From Saccharomycopsis phalli (lineage: Eukaryota; Ascomycota; Saccharomycetes; Ascoideales; Saccharomycopsidaceae), in the NCBI GenBank assembly GCA_020342235.1, contig CP073218.1, positions 1,178,001-1,242,000 of the forward strand: a stretch of DNA of 64,000 nucleotides, read 5' to 3'. The notes under the pieces are model-generated. The model was not told where the DNA came from, did no database searches, and worked only from the letters and a program-made list of their open reading frames with translations. The first letter of the stretch is position 1; each line of letters opens with the position of its first letter. This document shows, piece by piece, positions 10,060 through 19,889 of this stretch. The translations under genes were made by a program, and so were the position numbers.

Positions 10060-10260
10060 CAGAATTACCCTTGATTGCAACTCGAATTGGCGTTGAATTC
10101 TTTTAGAGGGTTGTGGTATTACTTTTTAATTGACATTTCCCTCGATTCCAAAATTAGTGGCGCCGTTCTTAGTTTTTTAGACGGTGAAATATCAGTCTCA
10201 TCCCCGGGGGAGCCTAGCATAGCTTTAGCCTTGAATAAGCATACAATTATTATGCTGGAT
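10060..10260 (+). mobile_element. 5'-truncated LINE-type 3' end relic
   Basis: A good copy of the 3' motif: GGCGCCGTTCTTAGTTTTTT, then TAGACGGTGAAATATCAGTC, then CCGGGGGAGCCTAGCATAGC, then TTTAGCCTTGAATAAGCAT and an AATTATTAT tail. The 5' limit is approximate. Confidence 0.6.
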
Positions 10261-10369
10261 GAGTAGATTTTTACAGGATAACAAGGGCGAGATTATAGCT
10301 TGTTGTGAGTCATTATTGTTTAGTAGTTGTAGGTAAGTCAAGGTTTTATTGCTAGGGTTTTCTGGATTC

Positions 10370-10440
10370 AACTTTGCACCGCGTTTTAGATGGTGAAATG
10401 TCTCTGGGAGACTAGTATGCTTAAAGTATGTTATAAGCAT
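10370..10440 (+). mobile_element. Short LINE-type 3' end relic
   Basis: GCACCGCGTTTTAGATGGTG followed by CTCTGGGAGACTAGTATGC repeats part of the 3' motif directly downstream of the previous copy. Confidence 0.4.
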
Positions 10441-10779
10441 CTTGAAGTATGCTTAAAGTATAATAATTATTTTTGTACTTTCTACATGTCTGCTGTAGCA
10501 GTAATGGTCATTGCAATCCAATCGAGTTACCGACGTGAGCAACATGAAGCATACCTTGGAAAATCATGGCATGTCCGGGCAGAAATTCATGATCAGCATT
10601 GGCTGATTGAAGATTGGAATAAAAGCAGATGGAAGGTGAATGTGTATCAGTAAAGGGTTATGAAGTTACAAGGTGCGTTGGGTATGCTGAGTAGTGTCTG
10701 AAGGCAATGTAGATGTTTCGTGGGTGACAATGAAAATCGGAATGAAAATTGGAATAAAAATTGGAATGAATAAGTAGTG

Positions 10780-10886
10780 ACGTACATCAATACTGACATA
10801 CTCACATATTAACATACTGACATACTGACATACTGACATACTCACATACTGACATACTGACATACTCACATACTCACATATTAACA
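10780..10886. repeat. CATACTGACATACTCA satellite
   Basis: Irregular tandem array of ACATACTGAC / ACATACTCAC / ACATATTAAC 10-bp units. The same words form the larger array at 12310-12575. Confidence 0.85.
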
Positions 10887-10887
10887 T

Positions 10888-11400
10888 AATATGTTTATTT
10901 ACTTCTATAACTATACTAGGCTACCCCGGAGGGTGAGATTGATATTTCACCATCTAAAAACAAAGGACGGCGCTGCTAATTTTGAGTCGAGAGATACCCT
11001 ACAATGGAATAAAATTCGACTTGATCTTCAAATGTTAAAGAGATGGCTCAGAAGGAGTTGCAGAATCTTGCTCCTAGGACCAGCCGCTCTTCTTGTGGTG
11101 CTGTAAAAAGAAAAGGAATCTACCCATCCAGCACCAACGTAGAATTTTAAAAGAGAATGGATTGATTTTGTGTATGGCCATGAGATGGCGAATCTGCTCT
11201 CTAGTTGTGAGGTCTTTGCCTATTGCCTGAGTGAGTATCACTAAACTTAAGCATGATGAGCCATGAAATATGGAGGGATTGTCGCACCTACGGTACTTTG
11301 GATTGCAGTCCAGATTAAACTACTTACTAGAGCTTGATACCAAGTCTTTCACTTGGAAGATGACGAGGCTACAATTTTCTTTGGACCAATGCCTCGGCTA
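10888..11400 (-). mobile_element. LINE-type 3' end relic (longest single copy)
   Basis: The 3' end lies at about 10888 on the minus strand, within the satellite. The hairpin (CAGCGCCGTCCTTTGTTTTT, TAGATGGTG) and CCGGGGTAGCCTAGTATAG block are clear. Inward sequence matches 2765-3095 and 3738-3800, so these two copies define the family before the nested insertion at 3098. No open frame of note. Confidence 0.6.
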
Positions 11401-12183
11401 GTAAGAGTTATCTTTGGCAGTGGTAACCGGTGAATATGTTTCGCGTAGAGCTCTATGGTGGGCTAGAGTAATCTCATAATATTTAATTTTTGTCATTTTT
11501 TGGTTATCTTTGTATTTATTTGGTTTTATGGACCCATTTTTGTCCTTATAGGGCCAAAATATGGCTATCTGGCAATTCTGATTTGGCTTGGGCAACACTT
11601 TTGCATGGTTTATATTTGATGCAGCGTTCTTAAACTTTGGTACGGCGAGCTCATGCCAATGTTTCAAAGGACTCTCGTATGAGAGGGTAGGCGTTCCGGT
11701 TGTGACTCCAAGTACTATTTGCTTGTAGATGCTTGTAGGGGTTTTTCAGATTATTAGTGAACCATGTCACTCTATTGCGGCTCGTTTTAGAAGATGGATC
11801 GGAAGCATACTTTGATATTGAAGATTCCAGTCAGAGTGGGATTCAATATGGCAATGCTATTTGCAATGAAATGTTGTAACATACTCTGATGCATCAAATT
11901 GAGTTTTGGTTAACGTATGGTAGAAGATGCCTAGTCCATAGGTGATGAGGGTAGCGCACATGTCTTGAACAAGATTAGCGTGGTCATCGCTCGGGTTTCA
12001 TTTTGATGCAACTGATTGACTGTATATACCCGATGGTTTTTTTTATTGGAGGAGGCATGTTATCATGAGTTTCTGAAGCTTTGTTTAGAGTCTAAGGATA
12101 TTACTAGTGTCGCCTGAGGACTTTTAGATTTTCCATTTGGAAGATGGACAGTTGACTGGTTGATTTGCAAAGAATGTGATGTA

Positions 12184-12268
12184 TTTTAGTTTCCGGAGTC
12201 GAAGCCAGTGTGGTTTTCCGGAGTCGAAGCCAGTGTGGTTTTCCGGAGTCGAAGCCAGTGTAGTTTTC
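12184..12268. repeat. 25-bp minisatellite, three units
   Basis: Three copies of CCGGAGTCGAAGCCAGTGTG plus GTTTT, the last diverging at its end. Confidence 0.9.
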
Positions 12269-12309
12269 TTGGCTGACTGATGGCATATGCTGAGGCTATT
12301 TGAGAGTGC

Positions 12310-12580
12310 CCTACTGACATTAACATACTCATATTAACATACTCATATTAACATATTAACATACTCATATTAACATATTAACATACTCATATTAACATAT
12401 TAACATACTCATATTAACATACTCATATTAACATACTGACATATTAGCATACTGACATACTGACATACTGACATACTCATATAACATACTCATATTAACA
12501 TACATATTAACATACATATTAACATACTCATACTAACATACTGACATTAACATACTCATATTAACATACTGTATACTCAT
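12310..12580. repeat. Long ACATACTCATATTA satellite upstream of VAC14
   Basis: About 270 bp of irregular 8-16 bp units built from ACATACTCATATTA, ACATATTA and ACATACTG. It ends about 90 bp before the VAC14 start, so it borders or forms part of the promoter. Confidence 0.9.
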
Positions 12581-12668
12581 ACTTATACACCCACTAATAC
12601 CCACTGACAACCCACGCGGCCTGCGGTTACGAGCCCACTAGAAAAGCGCAATTGTCACTCAACTCATC

Positions 12669-15269
12669 ATGGACGAAAACACCACCAAGCTTCTTGGAGA
12701 CCGTTTATATGATAAACGGCGGAGCGGCGCACTTCTTGTAGAAAAGGCCGTGAAGCAGCTCATGGCACAAGGGACGCCAGAGGCTCTAGAACAGATATCC
12801 AAGATCATCGACCAGCTTTGTCAGGACTTTGCCTATGCTGTGCACCAGCCCAATGCGCGAAATGGCGGCCTGATTGGATTGGCAGCCTGTGCGATTGCCC
12901 TAGGCACTGCAAACATCGCCCAGTACTTGGATCGGATCATTCCACCGGTGCTTGCGTGTTTTCTGGACCAAGCCGCACAGGTGCGATACTACGCGTGTGA
13001 GGCGCTCTACAACATCTCAAAAGTGGCCAAGGGCGAGATTCTCGTGTATTTTAATGATATTTTTGATGTGTTGTGCCGTTTGTACGCCGACAGCGAGAAC
13101 AGCGTGAAGAACGGCGCGGATCTCTTCAACCGACTCACCAAGGACATTGTCAGCGAAAAGGCTGCGGCTTATGTCAGCGTGGTGCCCCGGAGCGAGCCGG
13201 CAGCAGAGCCACTGCATTTGTACGACGACAAGACCGGATACTTTCTCCAGACGGGAGCTGCGCAGGACGCAACTGCGTTTCTGCTTCCCAAGTTCATTCC
13301 GCTTTTGAAGGAACGCTTGTTTACCAACAACCCGTACACACGGTTGTTTCTCGTGGACTGGATCATGCTTCTCGACAGTGTGCCTGATTTGGAGTTGGTG
13401 CTGTATCTTCCGACGTTCATGGGCGGATTGTTGGTGTTTCTTGCCGATAGCCGCAAGGATGTGCGCTTGCAGACAAACAAGTGTCTCGAGACGTTTCTTG
13501 AGGAGATTGAGCGTATTGTCGAGGTCAAGAAGATTGTTGAGCGTGATCGGCAGTTGCGCAAAGATCGGGCTGCCGACGACGTTTCATCGGACGACTCGAC
13601 GTCGAATTTCGACGACAGTGCAGCTGATCTGTCGTACGACGAGTCCAACGTCGGGTTGTATGTGCCGCTCCAGGATATCCAGCTTGATTTCGGCGAGATT
13701 ATCCGGATTCTTGTCATGAACCTTGACCTGACCCATGAAGAGGTCCAGCTTGTGGTGCTCAGCTGGATCGAGTCGTTGTTGTCGGTGACGCCAACCAGCT
13801 TTATTGCTATGATCTGTGAGCTTCTCCAGACGCTTGTGGCGATTTTGTCGGGCGACACCAACAAGTTGATTCGCGAGCGCGCGGCGCAGATAAACGGCAA
13901 GCTCATGGACTTGGTGTTTATGTACTTGGACGTTGATGAGGCTGGAGATGGTATTTATTCGTCTGAAAATGCCATCTACCCATCTGACAATGCGATTTAT
14001 TCGTCCAACAACACCATCTACTCATCACTCATCAGCACAGTCACCAACAACGTACTACACGTCGACGAGGCCACAAAGCTCCTTCTCCTCGACTGGCTCA
14101 TCTTGCTCCAGAAAAAATCCCCCGCCATGTTCCTCCCCAGCTGCTCCGGAAACATGTTCCAAATCCTCCTCAAGGGTCTCTGCGGTGAGTCTTCCAACGC
14201 CATTGAAAAGGATTTGGCCCTCATCTCCGCCATGTCTCGCTCCGCGGCAGATGATCTGTTCAACAGCCTCATGCTCGACCTCATTGCCTTGTTCAAAAAC
14301 GACAAGAAGTTGCTCGAGTCCAAGGGCAATTTCATCATGCGCAAGCTCTGTGCAAATCTCAGCGCCGACAGAATATACCAGTCGTTGGCTCAGGCATTGT
14401 ACGAAATGGACCTCGACAACAAGTCGCTGCTCGGCTTCATTGGCAGCATGATCCAGATCCTCAACAGCAACCTCATCACCGCACCGGAATTGGCCCCGCT
14501 CCGCAACAGACTCCGCAACATAAACTCAAAGGACGACTGGCTCGTGTTCTCCAACTTGTTCAAATCTTGGGCCTACAACGCCCCAGCATGCCTCTCGCTC
14601 TGCCTCTTGTCCATGAACTACGAGCTAGCCTACAGCCTCTTGAAGATCTTTGTCGAGTTTGAAATCACAATCACCCTTCTCATCCAACTCGACATCCTCG
14701 TCCAGCTATTGGAAAGCCCAGTGTTTGTCAAGCTCAGACTCCAGCTCCTTGAACCAGACAAGCACCCTTACTTGCTAAAGTGCCTCTACGGCATCCTCAT
14801 GCTTCTTCCCCAGTCAAACGCTTTCACGGTGTTGCAGAACCGCCTCAACTCAATCAATGGCTTCATTGGCGACGCTAACCTTCCAAAAACCACCCTGGCA
14901 CCGGGAAAGAAGCAAAAGTACAACGACCTCATTAGAGTCTTTCGCGAAATGCAGGAAAAACACCAAAACGTCAGACTAGCGCTCCCGCCTAGCCCCCAAA
15001 ACAAGGACAAGGTGCCTCCAATTAAGAGCTTTCTGAAAAACCACGCCTCTGTGAGTATCGATAAGCAAGAGATCCAGGCTACCCACAGTCGTTCAGATTC
15101 TACCAAGGAGGATTTTAACCAGACGTTTTCCAGTTTGAAGATGGAGGAACAGTCGACGCCTAAAAAGGGTTCTGCAAAGAAGAATATCAAGGAGCCTACT
15201 AGAGATGTTGAGTTTGAAGAACTGGCTAAACTGACTAAACTGACTGGGGATTTCAGTTTGAAAAACTGA
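12669..15269 (+). CDS. VAC14: Vac14-like scaffold of the PI3,5P2 (Fab1-Fig4) complex
   Basis: 866 residues, close to the 880 of Saccharomyces Vac14. Vac14 is a HEAT-repeat scaffold on the vacuole membrane that holds the lipid kinase Fab1 and phosphatase Fig4. The N-terminus shows the highly conserved features LLGDRLYDKRRSGALLVEK, PNARNGGLIGLAACAIALG and QVRYYACEALYNISKVAKGE, and the next stretch reads KNGADLFNRLTKDIV. The C-terminal half (about 520-770) is the Fig4-binding helical region, with SWAYNAPACLSLCLLSMNYE. The Leu in NGGLIGL is a CTG codon. Species-specific parts are an acidic Ser/Asp linker at about 300-325 and four degenerate IYSSxNA repeats (about 433-460). The last codons lie in a tandem repeat that continues past the stop. 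No intron is needed to explain the frame. Confidence 0.93.
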   Translation: MDENTTKLLGDRLYDKRRSGALLVEKAVKQLMAQGTPEALEQISKIIDQLCQDFAYAVHQPNARNGGLIGLAACAIALGTANIAQYLDRIIPPVLACFLDQAAQVRYYACEALYNISKVAKGEILVYFNDIFDVLCRLYADSENSVKNGADLFNRLTKDIVSEKAAAYVSVVPRSEPAAEPLHLYDDKTGYFLQTGAAQDATAFLLPKFIPLLKERLFTNNPYTRLFLVDWIMLLDSVPDLELVLYLPTFMGGLLVFLADSRKDVRLQTNKCLETFLEEIERIVEVKKIVERDRQLRKDRAADDVSSDDSTSNFDDSAADLSYDESNVGLYVPLQDIQLDFGEIIRILVMNLDLTHEEVQLVVLSWIESLLSVTPTSFIAMICELLQTLVAILSGDTNKLIRERAAQINGKLMDLVFMYLDVDEAGDGIYSSENAIYPSDNAIYSSNNTIYSSLISTVTNNVLHVDEATKLLLLDWLILLQKKSPAMFLPSCSGNMFQILLKGLCGESSNAIEKDLALISAMSRSAADDLFNSLMLDLIALFKNDKKLLESKGNFIMRKLCANLSADRIYQSLAQALYEMDLDNKSLLGFIGSMIQILNSNLITAPELAPLRNRLRNINSKDDWLVFSNLFKSWAYNAPACLSLCLLSMNYELAYSLLKIFVEFEITITLLIQLDILVQLLESPVFVKLRLQLLEPDKHPYLLKCLYGILMLLPQSNAFTVLQNRLNSINGFIGDANLPKTTLAPGKKQKYNDLIRVFREMQEKHQNVRLALPPSPQNKDKVPPIKSFLKNHASVSIDKQEIQATHSRSDSTKEDFNQTFSSLKMEEQSTPKKGSAKKNIKEPTRDVEFEELAKLTKLTGDFSLKN

Positions 15270-15345
15270 CTAACTGACTAAACTGACTGGGGATTTCAGT
15301 TTGAAAAACTGACTAACTAACTGGAGATTTCAACTTAAAACTGAC
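15222..15345. repeat. Tandem repeat spanning the VAC14 stop codon
   Basis: A roughly 50-bp unit (CTGACTGGGGATTTCAGTTT and GAAAAACTGACTAACTGACT) is present twice plus a diverged third copy, crossing the end of the coding sequence. It adds KLTKLTGDFSLKN to the C-terminus, and shows that the 3' end of the gene has been remodelled by slippage. Confidence 0.8.
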
Positions 15346-15759
15346 TAGTGCAAATGTCATCTGCCAATCATCTCTTGAGGATAATAATAAAAACCTGTGC
15401 AAATTCCAATAATGTACTTGCCACACCATGCTGGCGACTTAACATACTCCGTGCCTTAATATATCGTTGCTAATCTACAATTGTCTTTGATAAACATATG
15501 TCTGATTGTTCCCAAGGGCCATTTGACATATCTGTATCCATCTTGTCAATTGGCAACCACAATCTACTGCGTGGCACCCCAAGACTATAAATGTGAATTT
15601 AATTCGACTTGCGAAATTTTTGCACTGTCCAGTTTGAAAGTTGTCCAAGGCCTCGCTGAGAATTAAAGGTGTAATTAATATATAGAATTTGCACTTGTGA
15701 GTTTGACAATTGTCATTATCATTCAGAATGATTCTGTAGAATCTTTTATACAATATCCT

Positions 15760-16240
15760 AGTACACACGATCCCGCTGAAACAAAGAAAATTTCTGTTTT
15801 AAAACAAGCTACACGGAAAAAGGTAACCAAGAATGGCAATAGCTCATTGACTCTAATGAGATCCGACTCATTACACGACGATACGCCAAGGCTCAATTCA
15901 GGTCACTACTGATAAGTCAAAATTACTACTTTCAGAAGCCCTAGTTGGACCTAAGCGAACGTTCAGCAAGATCAGCCAACGACTAAGCGGATAAAGCTTG
16001 GTCTCACATAAAACCAAGACATTATTCAGCGCAGAGGCTAACCCATCATGCAACTGATGCGAAGATGCCGAGCCATCTACTTTCCACGATTTTACCTGGC
16101 CAGTACTCTTGGGCTCGAAAGGTCAAGAACAGATGTACAAAGGAATTACCACTGCTAATCAAGCTGCGTCGTTTCAGATAAGGCGGAGCTTTAACTTATA
16201 GGATTCTACTCGTCTGTGCTGGTGGTTGGTTGGTAAAAGC
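15760..16240 (+). mobile_element. LINE ORF2 fragment, second copy
   Basis: Two blocks match the fragment at 3255-3470: AAAATTTCTGTTTTAAAACA (with the following AAGGTAACCAAGAATGGCAA), and GAACAGATGTACAAAGGAAT through TAGGATTCTACTCGTC. The middle (about 15850-16080) is extra relative to the copy at 3098. No clear 3' hairpin or tail follows. The remaining spacer 15346-15759 and 16241-16574 holds no gene I can recognise. Confidence 0.45.
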
Positions 16241-16574
16241 ATCAGTGGGTAATAGTGTTGTGTAGGTCACAGTGCACGAATTACAATCGCAATATATGTA
16301 TAATAATATATAAAAATTTGCTCCCTGATTTAGTGGACCTCCTGTCCTTTAAATACTAATTGTTGATTGCTTCTCTTTCTTCCTTTAATCCTGCATTGCA
16401 GCTGTGTGTTATGAGTACTCTCTGAACACAACCTTGATTATTCGTCACATACGTAGTATGTACGTCACAATATCACAGTAGTTCCGTCACAAGTCTTTAA
16501 ATATTCAACCAAATTTGCAAGTGTCTAAAGTTGGAGTTTATAAACGCATCTGAAAAAAATATCGTCAAGCTTCG

Positions 16575-16657
16575 TTCCTCATGGCCCAATGGTTAAGGCG
16601 CTCGACTACGATAGTCGGGGAATCGAGAGATTCCAGGTTCGAGTCCTGGTGGGGAAG
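16575..16657 (+). tRNA. tRNA-Arg (ACG) with a 10-nt intron
   Basis: Acceptor stem TTCCTCA/TGGGGAA, D arm GGCCCAATGGTTAAGGC, anticodon stem CTCGA/TCGAG, loop starting CTACGA (anticodon ACG, read as ICG), T arm CCAGGTTCGAGTCCTGG, discriminator G. The anticodon arm closes only if 10 nt (TAGTCGGGGA) are removed after position 37, the canonical tRNA intron site, leaving 73 nt. The body is very similar to the Saccharomyces tRNA-Arg(ACG), including AGATTCCAGGTTC. A Pol III terminator (T6) is at 16661-16666. Confidence 0.95.
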
Positions 16658-17073
16658 CTCTTTTTTGCACTCGCAAAATCGAGTATACTTTGATAAACAA
16701 ATTTAGCCCTTGGCAAACTAACTTGTGTGGTAATTATTGGCCATACTGAGCAACAACAGTTGATTTGAAATAGATTGTGAAAAATAATGAGAAATATATA
16801 TACAATGGAATGATGGGCCATTTAATCGAGCAGGATCTTTTTATATATATACTGCGGCTCTAATTAGAGGACGGTATTAATACATGCTGTTACACTGATA
16901 CTGTTACACACGTAGTATTACCATAAAATGACCCATAAATTCAAGGTCCGTCAATCTCAAATTAAACTAGCATCAACGCCAAATGAGCTATACGGCTTAA
17001 TAGCACGTGATTGAGCGTCCGGGTAACACATGTATAGATCTTTTTTGACAAGTTTCATTAAGCATATACAACA
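16658..17073. other. Spacer between tRNA-Arg and SSS1
   Basis: After the T6 terminator I see only AT-rich unique DNA. A minus-strand open frame here ends inside the tRNA and is not a gene. Confidence 0.5.
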
Positions 17074-17364
17074 ATGGCTAACGACGGATTTGAAAAGATT
17101 GTGGAAGTACCAGTTGATTTCGTTAAAGACGGATCGGCATTTGTGCGAAAATGTACCAAACCATCACAAAGAGGTTAGTATAGAAGGAAAACATAAACGG
17201 AAAAAACTAACGTCAGAATACGTTCAGATTGTGAAGGCGGTTGGAGCAGGATTTATTGCCATGGGTGTTATTGGATATGCTATTAAATTAGTGAGTATAT
17301 TGGAGAGACGGGAGATTAATACTAACGACAGATTCATATTCCAATTAGATACTTGATTGTTTAA
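17074..17364 (+). CDS. SSS1: Sec61-gamma (Sss1) translocon subunit, two introns
   Basis: A 68-residue tail-anchored protein in three exons: 17074-17173, 17217-17290 and 17332-17364. Exon 1 gives a cytosolic helix (VEVPVDFVKDGSAFVRKC). Exon 2 gives REYVQIVKAVGAGFIAMG and VIGYAIKL, the single membrane helix. Exon 3 gives IHIPIRYLIV, the conserved Sec61-gamma end. It is the small subunit of the ER Sec61 translocon. Intron 1 (43 nt, GTTAGT...ACTAACGTCAG) and intron 2 (41 nt, GTGAGT...ACTAACGACAG) restore the family sequence exactly at each join; unspliced reading breaks it at both. No single ORF covers this gene; the 108-codon frame over it is mostly the wrong frame plus introns. Length equals the human protein (68). 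Start is the only Met with a proper N-terminal helix. Confidence 0.95.
17174..17216 (+). other. SSS1 intron 1 (43 nt)
   Basis: GTTAGT donor, CTAAC branch site and CAG acceptor with only two bases (GT) between CTAAC and CAG. It splits a Glu codon (G|AA). Confidence 0.93.
17291..17331 (+). other. SSS1 intron 2 (41 nt)
   Basis: GTGAGT donor and CTAACGACAG at the 3' end; phase 0 between Leu and Ile of the IKL|IHIP membrane-exit motif. Confidence 0.93.
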
Positions 17365-19184
17365 ATTATCGTGATATATAACTGTACAATGGATCAATAA
17401 GTTTAATGTGTAAGATTGGTTAGTGGGGGACAAGGTGTGGAAATGAAGATTGAATTTATCAAATGTGAAGGTGAACATGAAGATGATTGATATTACATTA
17501 CAGAATTTGACTATTTATCATTGAATATTAAACTACCTGAATATCTGAATACTAATGATTTGATTTTACATTACCAGTCAGAATATTAATCGTCATTCAA
17601 TAACATAATTCACAATGTTGAAATTATATCATATTCTTGCTATTGAAGACGTCGCATGAGAAATTCTTTATGTGAATTGTCACTAGCAAACGGTAATGTA
17701 TAATTAGAAGCATCGGACCAAGGGGATTATTATTGAATGATATTTGAGGTCTCATTTGAACATTTTGTAGGACAAAGACATGGCCAGGTAATTTGAATAA
17801 TGTTTTGGTGAGCCGCATGTATCATTGGCATTTGAAACTTGCCTAGAGGCCAAAGAATGCTAGAGAAAGTCTGGATATTGGCTATTTGTCATGTGAATAG
17901 TGTCTCATGATTCACACTGCTTCATTTATTACATTTACAGATTGATTCTTTTTCCACTGACTAGAATATTCTTTGGTGATGTGAGCCAGGGTGGATATAA
18001 ATTTACACGGGCAGATTTCCAAGACAATCAACAATACATTGAAATAGCGCCTGGTGTAATATAGTAACTAGGACACGAGTTGGTAGCATGGAGTCGAGAA
18101 GTAAATCTTACTTTTTGTTACATCTGGTAAAATGGCTGGTTGTGTATATTTGCAGCTAACATGTGCAACGTCTTGTAAATGGGAAATAAGCATCAATCGA
18201 CCATGGAAACAAAGGTTGAGACAATCACTAAGAGAAGCAAGATTTATGGCAATAGGAAGCGCCAATGGATTGAAATGGTCTAGGTTGGTGGGCGATTGAA
18301 ATCCAAATGCCCATGTAATTATACAGAAGTTTGACTATTGTGTTTAAGAAATTGTACTGGTTAATGGTGTGTAGGTTATGCCATTTATATTGGTAAGACT
18401 ATGATGTAAGATGAGTAAATGGTAAAAGTAACATGAGTAAATAGGAAAAGTAGTATGAGTAAGTAAAATGAACAAGACTAAACTGCTGTACTACGAGAAA
18501 CCTTTGATCGTGGCCAATTGCAAGGAAAACTCAATACTTAAATACGGCCTACAATATTGAACAGAATGTTGAAGTTTAAAAGTATCAGTAGCAACAGAGT
18601 TGTAGTATGGTGTTTTAGTTGCGACTGTAATATACAGTTGTATATAAAAATGAATTAAATATCGAGGAGGCAGTAAATTCTTTTATGGCGAATATTAGGC
18701 AGGATAAACTTCTCCATCTGGATGCATCAATTGTGGTTACGAGACTAACAACTTTGATTGAAAAGTATGTTTCTCGAATGGAAGTCAATGGTATTTGTAT
18801 ATATATTCATGTCAATTGTGAATCAATATGGTTCTTACGAATCATGAGATGATAGCAGGACAGGTGCAAGTACCATGACGTTGTACCACGTTATAGTATG
18901 GATGGTGCACCACGTTGTAGTATGTATGTTGCATCACGTTGTAGTATGGAGGTATACCGTGACATAGTTGGAAATCACGCAACAGCCAATCAAGTTCCAC
19001 AAGAGTCGGATATTAACCCTGGTGGCTATTTACATAGCAGGGATGTGACAATATTACCATGCGGTTGGACGCAACATAGGCTAATATTAGCCCAAACGTC
19101 TTTAAGCCACTGAATAGCAACGTCCGAGTGGTTCAACTGTGATTAAATTGCGTCTTTCAGAGTGAGTGGGCTTCTGATTTTCTG

Positions 19185-19340
19185 GTAAACAGTATCTACA
19201 AATTTCAACAGTATCTACAATCTCAACAGCATTTACAATTTCAACAGAATTTACAATCTCACCAGCATTTACAATCTCAACAGCATTTACAATCTCAACA
19301 GCATTTACAATCTCAACAGCATTTACAATCTCAACAGGGC
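19185..19340. repeat. 18-bp minisatellite, about eight units
   Basis: Unit CAACAGCATTTACAATCT with small variants (CAGTATCTACAATCT at the left edge); the right-hand units are nearly perfect. Confidence 0.9.
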
Positions 19341-19851
19341 AAATTGAAATGTGGCAATAACCATCGGAGTCTCATCGGAGTACCCTGTTAAAGGTTAAAC
19401 TTTGGCGTATTGTGGGCAACCGTATTGTCATGCAAGGATTCACAGGGAAAGCTGGCGTGAATGTCTGAATAAATTCATGAGAAATGTGGAATCCTCATGG
19501 GATGTGTAATCTTGGGCTAAATTAATTTCGTGATAATCCGATCTTGAGCTAATGTAATATCATTCAATGTATTGTCGTACTAATGTATTGTCCCATGTAT
19601 TGTCCTATATTATCAGTGTCCTGTTATTACCTGTGCCCTATATATTGTCCTGTGCCCTATATATTGTCCTGTGCTCTATTTAGCTGATCAATCATCTCAC
19701 GCTTGCCAACAACCAAGCCTACAAATCACACAACCTCACCCAATTGCTAACCACTGGCCCTCATAATTAGCCTGATTATGGTTACTAATTGCTGCACGAC
19801 ATGCATGTCTCCGCAAGAGCACGGACAATTGCGCATCATCACCCGGAGCAA

Positions 19852-19858
19852 TATAAAA
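19852..19858 (+). promoter_or_regulatory. TATA box of the aldo-keto reductase gene
   Basis: TATAAAA 38 bp upstream of the ATG, preceded by a GC-richer block. This fits the strong, regulated promoter expected of a metabolic reductase. Very short leader implied. Confidence 0.5.
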
Positions 19859-19889
19859 GGACCCCGTTTAGCGCTTTTCAAGCAACAAA

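Larger units (their letters stand above)
9941..12668. other. Repeat-rich gene-free spacer
   Basis: Between the subtilase and VAC14 I find only LINE-type relics and tandem repeats (listed separately) and unique AT-rich DNA at about 11600-12180. Short open frames here fall in repeats or lack homology. Confidence 0.55.
17365..19889. other. 2.5-kb gene-free spacer
   Basis: AT-rich DNA without a gene I can recognise. Local structure: a CCACGTTGTAGTATGGA word repeated three times at about 18875-18950, an 18-bp satellite at 19185-19340, and CCTATATATTGTCCTGTGC doublets near 19640-19675. Confidence 0.5.

Noticed and set aside
11750-12290. Possible copia-type RNase H remnant (reading near TYSDASN)
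   Set aside because: Only a few residues fit, and the surrounding frame does not support it.
10780-12580. CRISPR-like array
   Set aside because: The repeats are contiguous satellites without unique spacers, and the genome is eukaryotic.
17030-17356. 108-codon frame taken as a single protein
   Set aside because: It contains two introns and the wrong frame for exon 1; the real product is the spliced Sec61-gamma.
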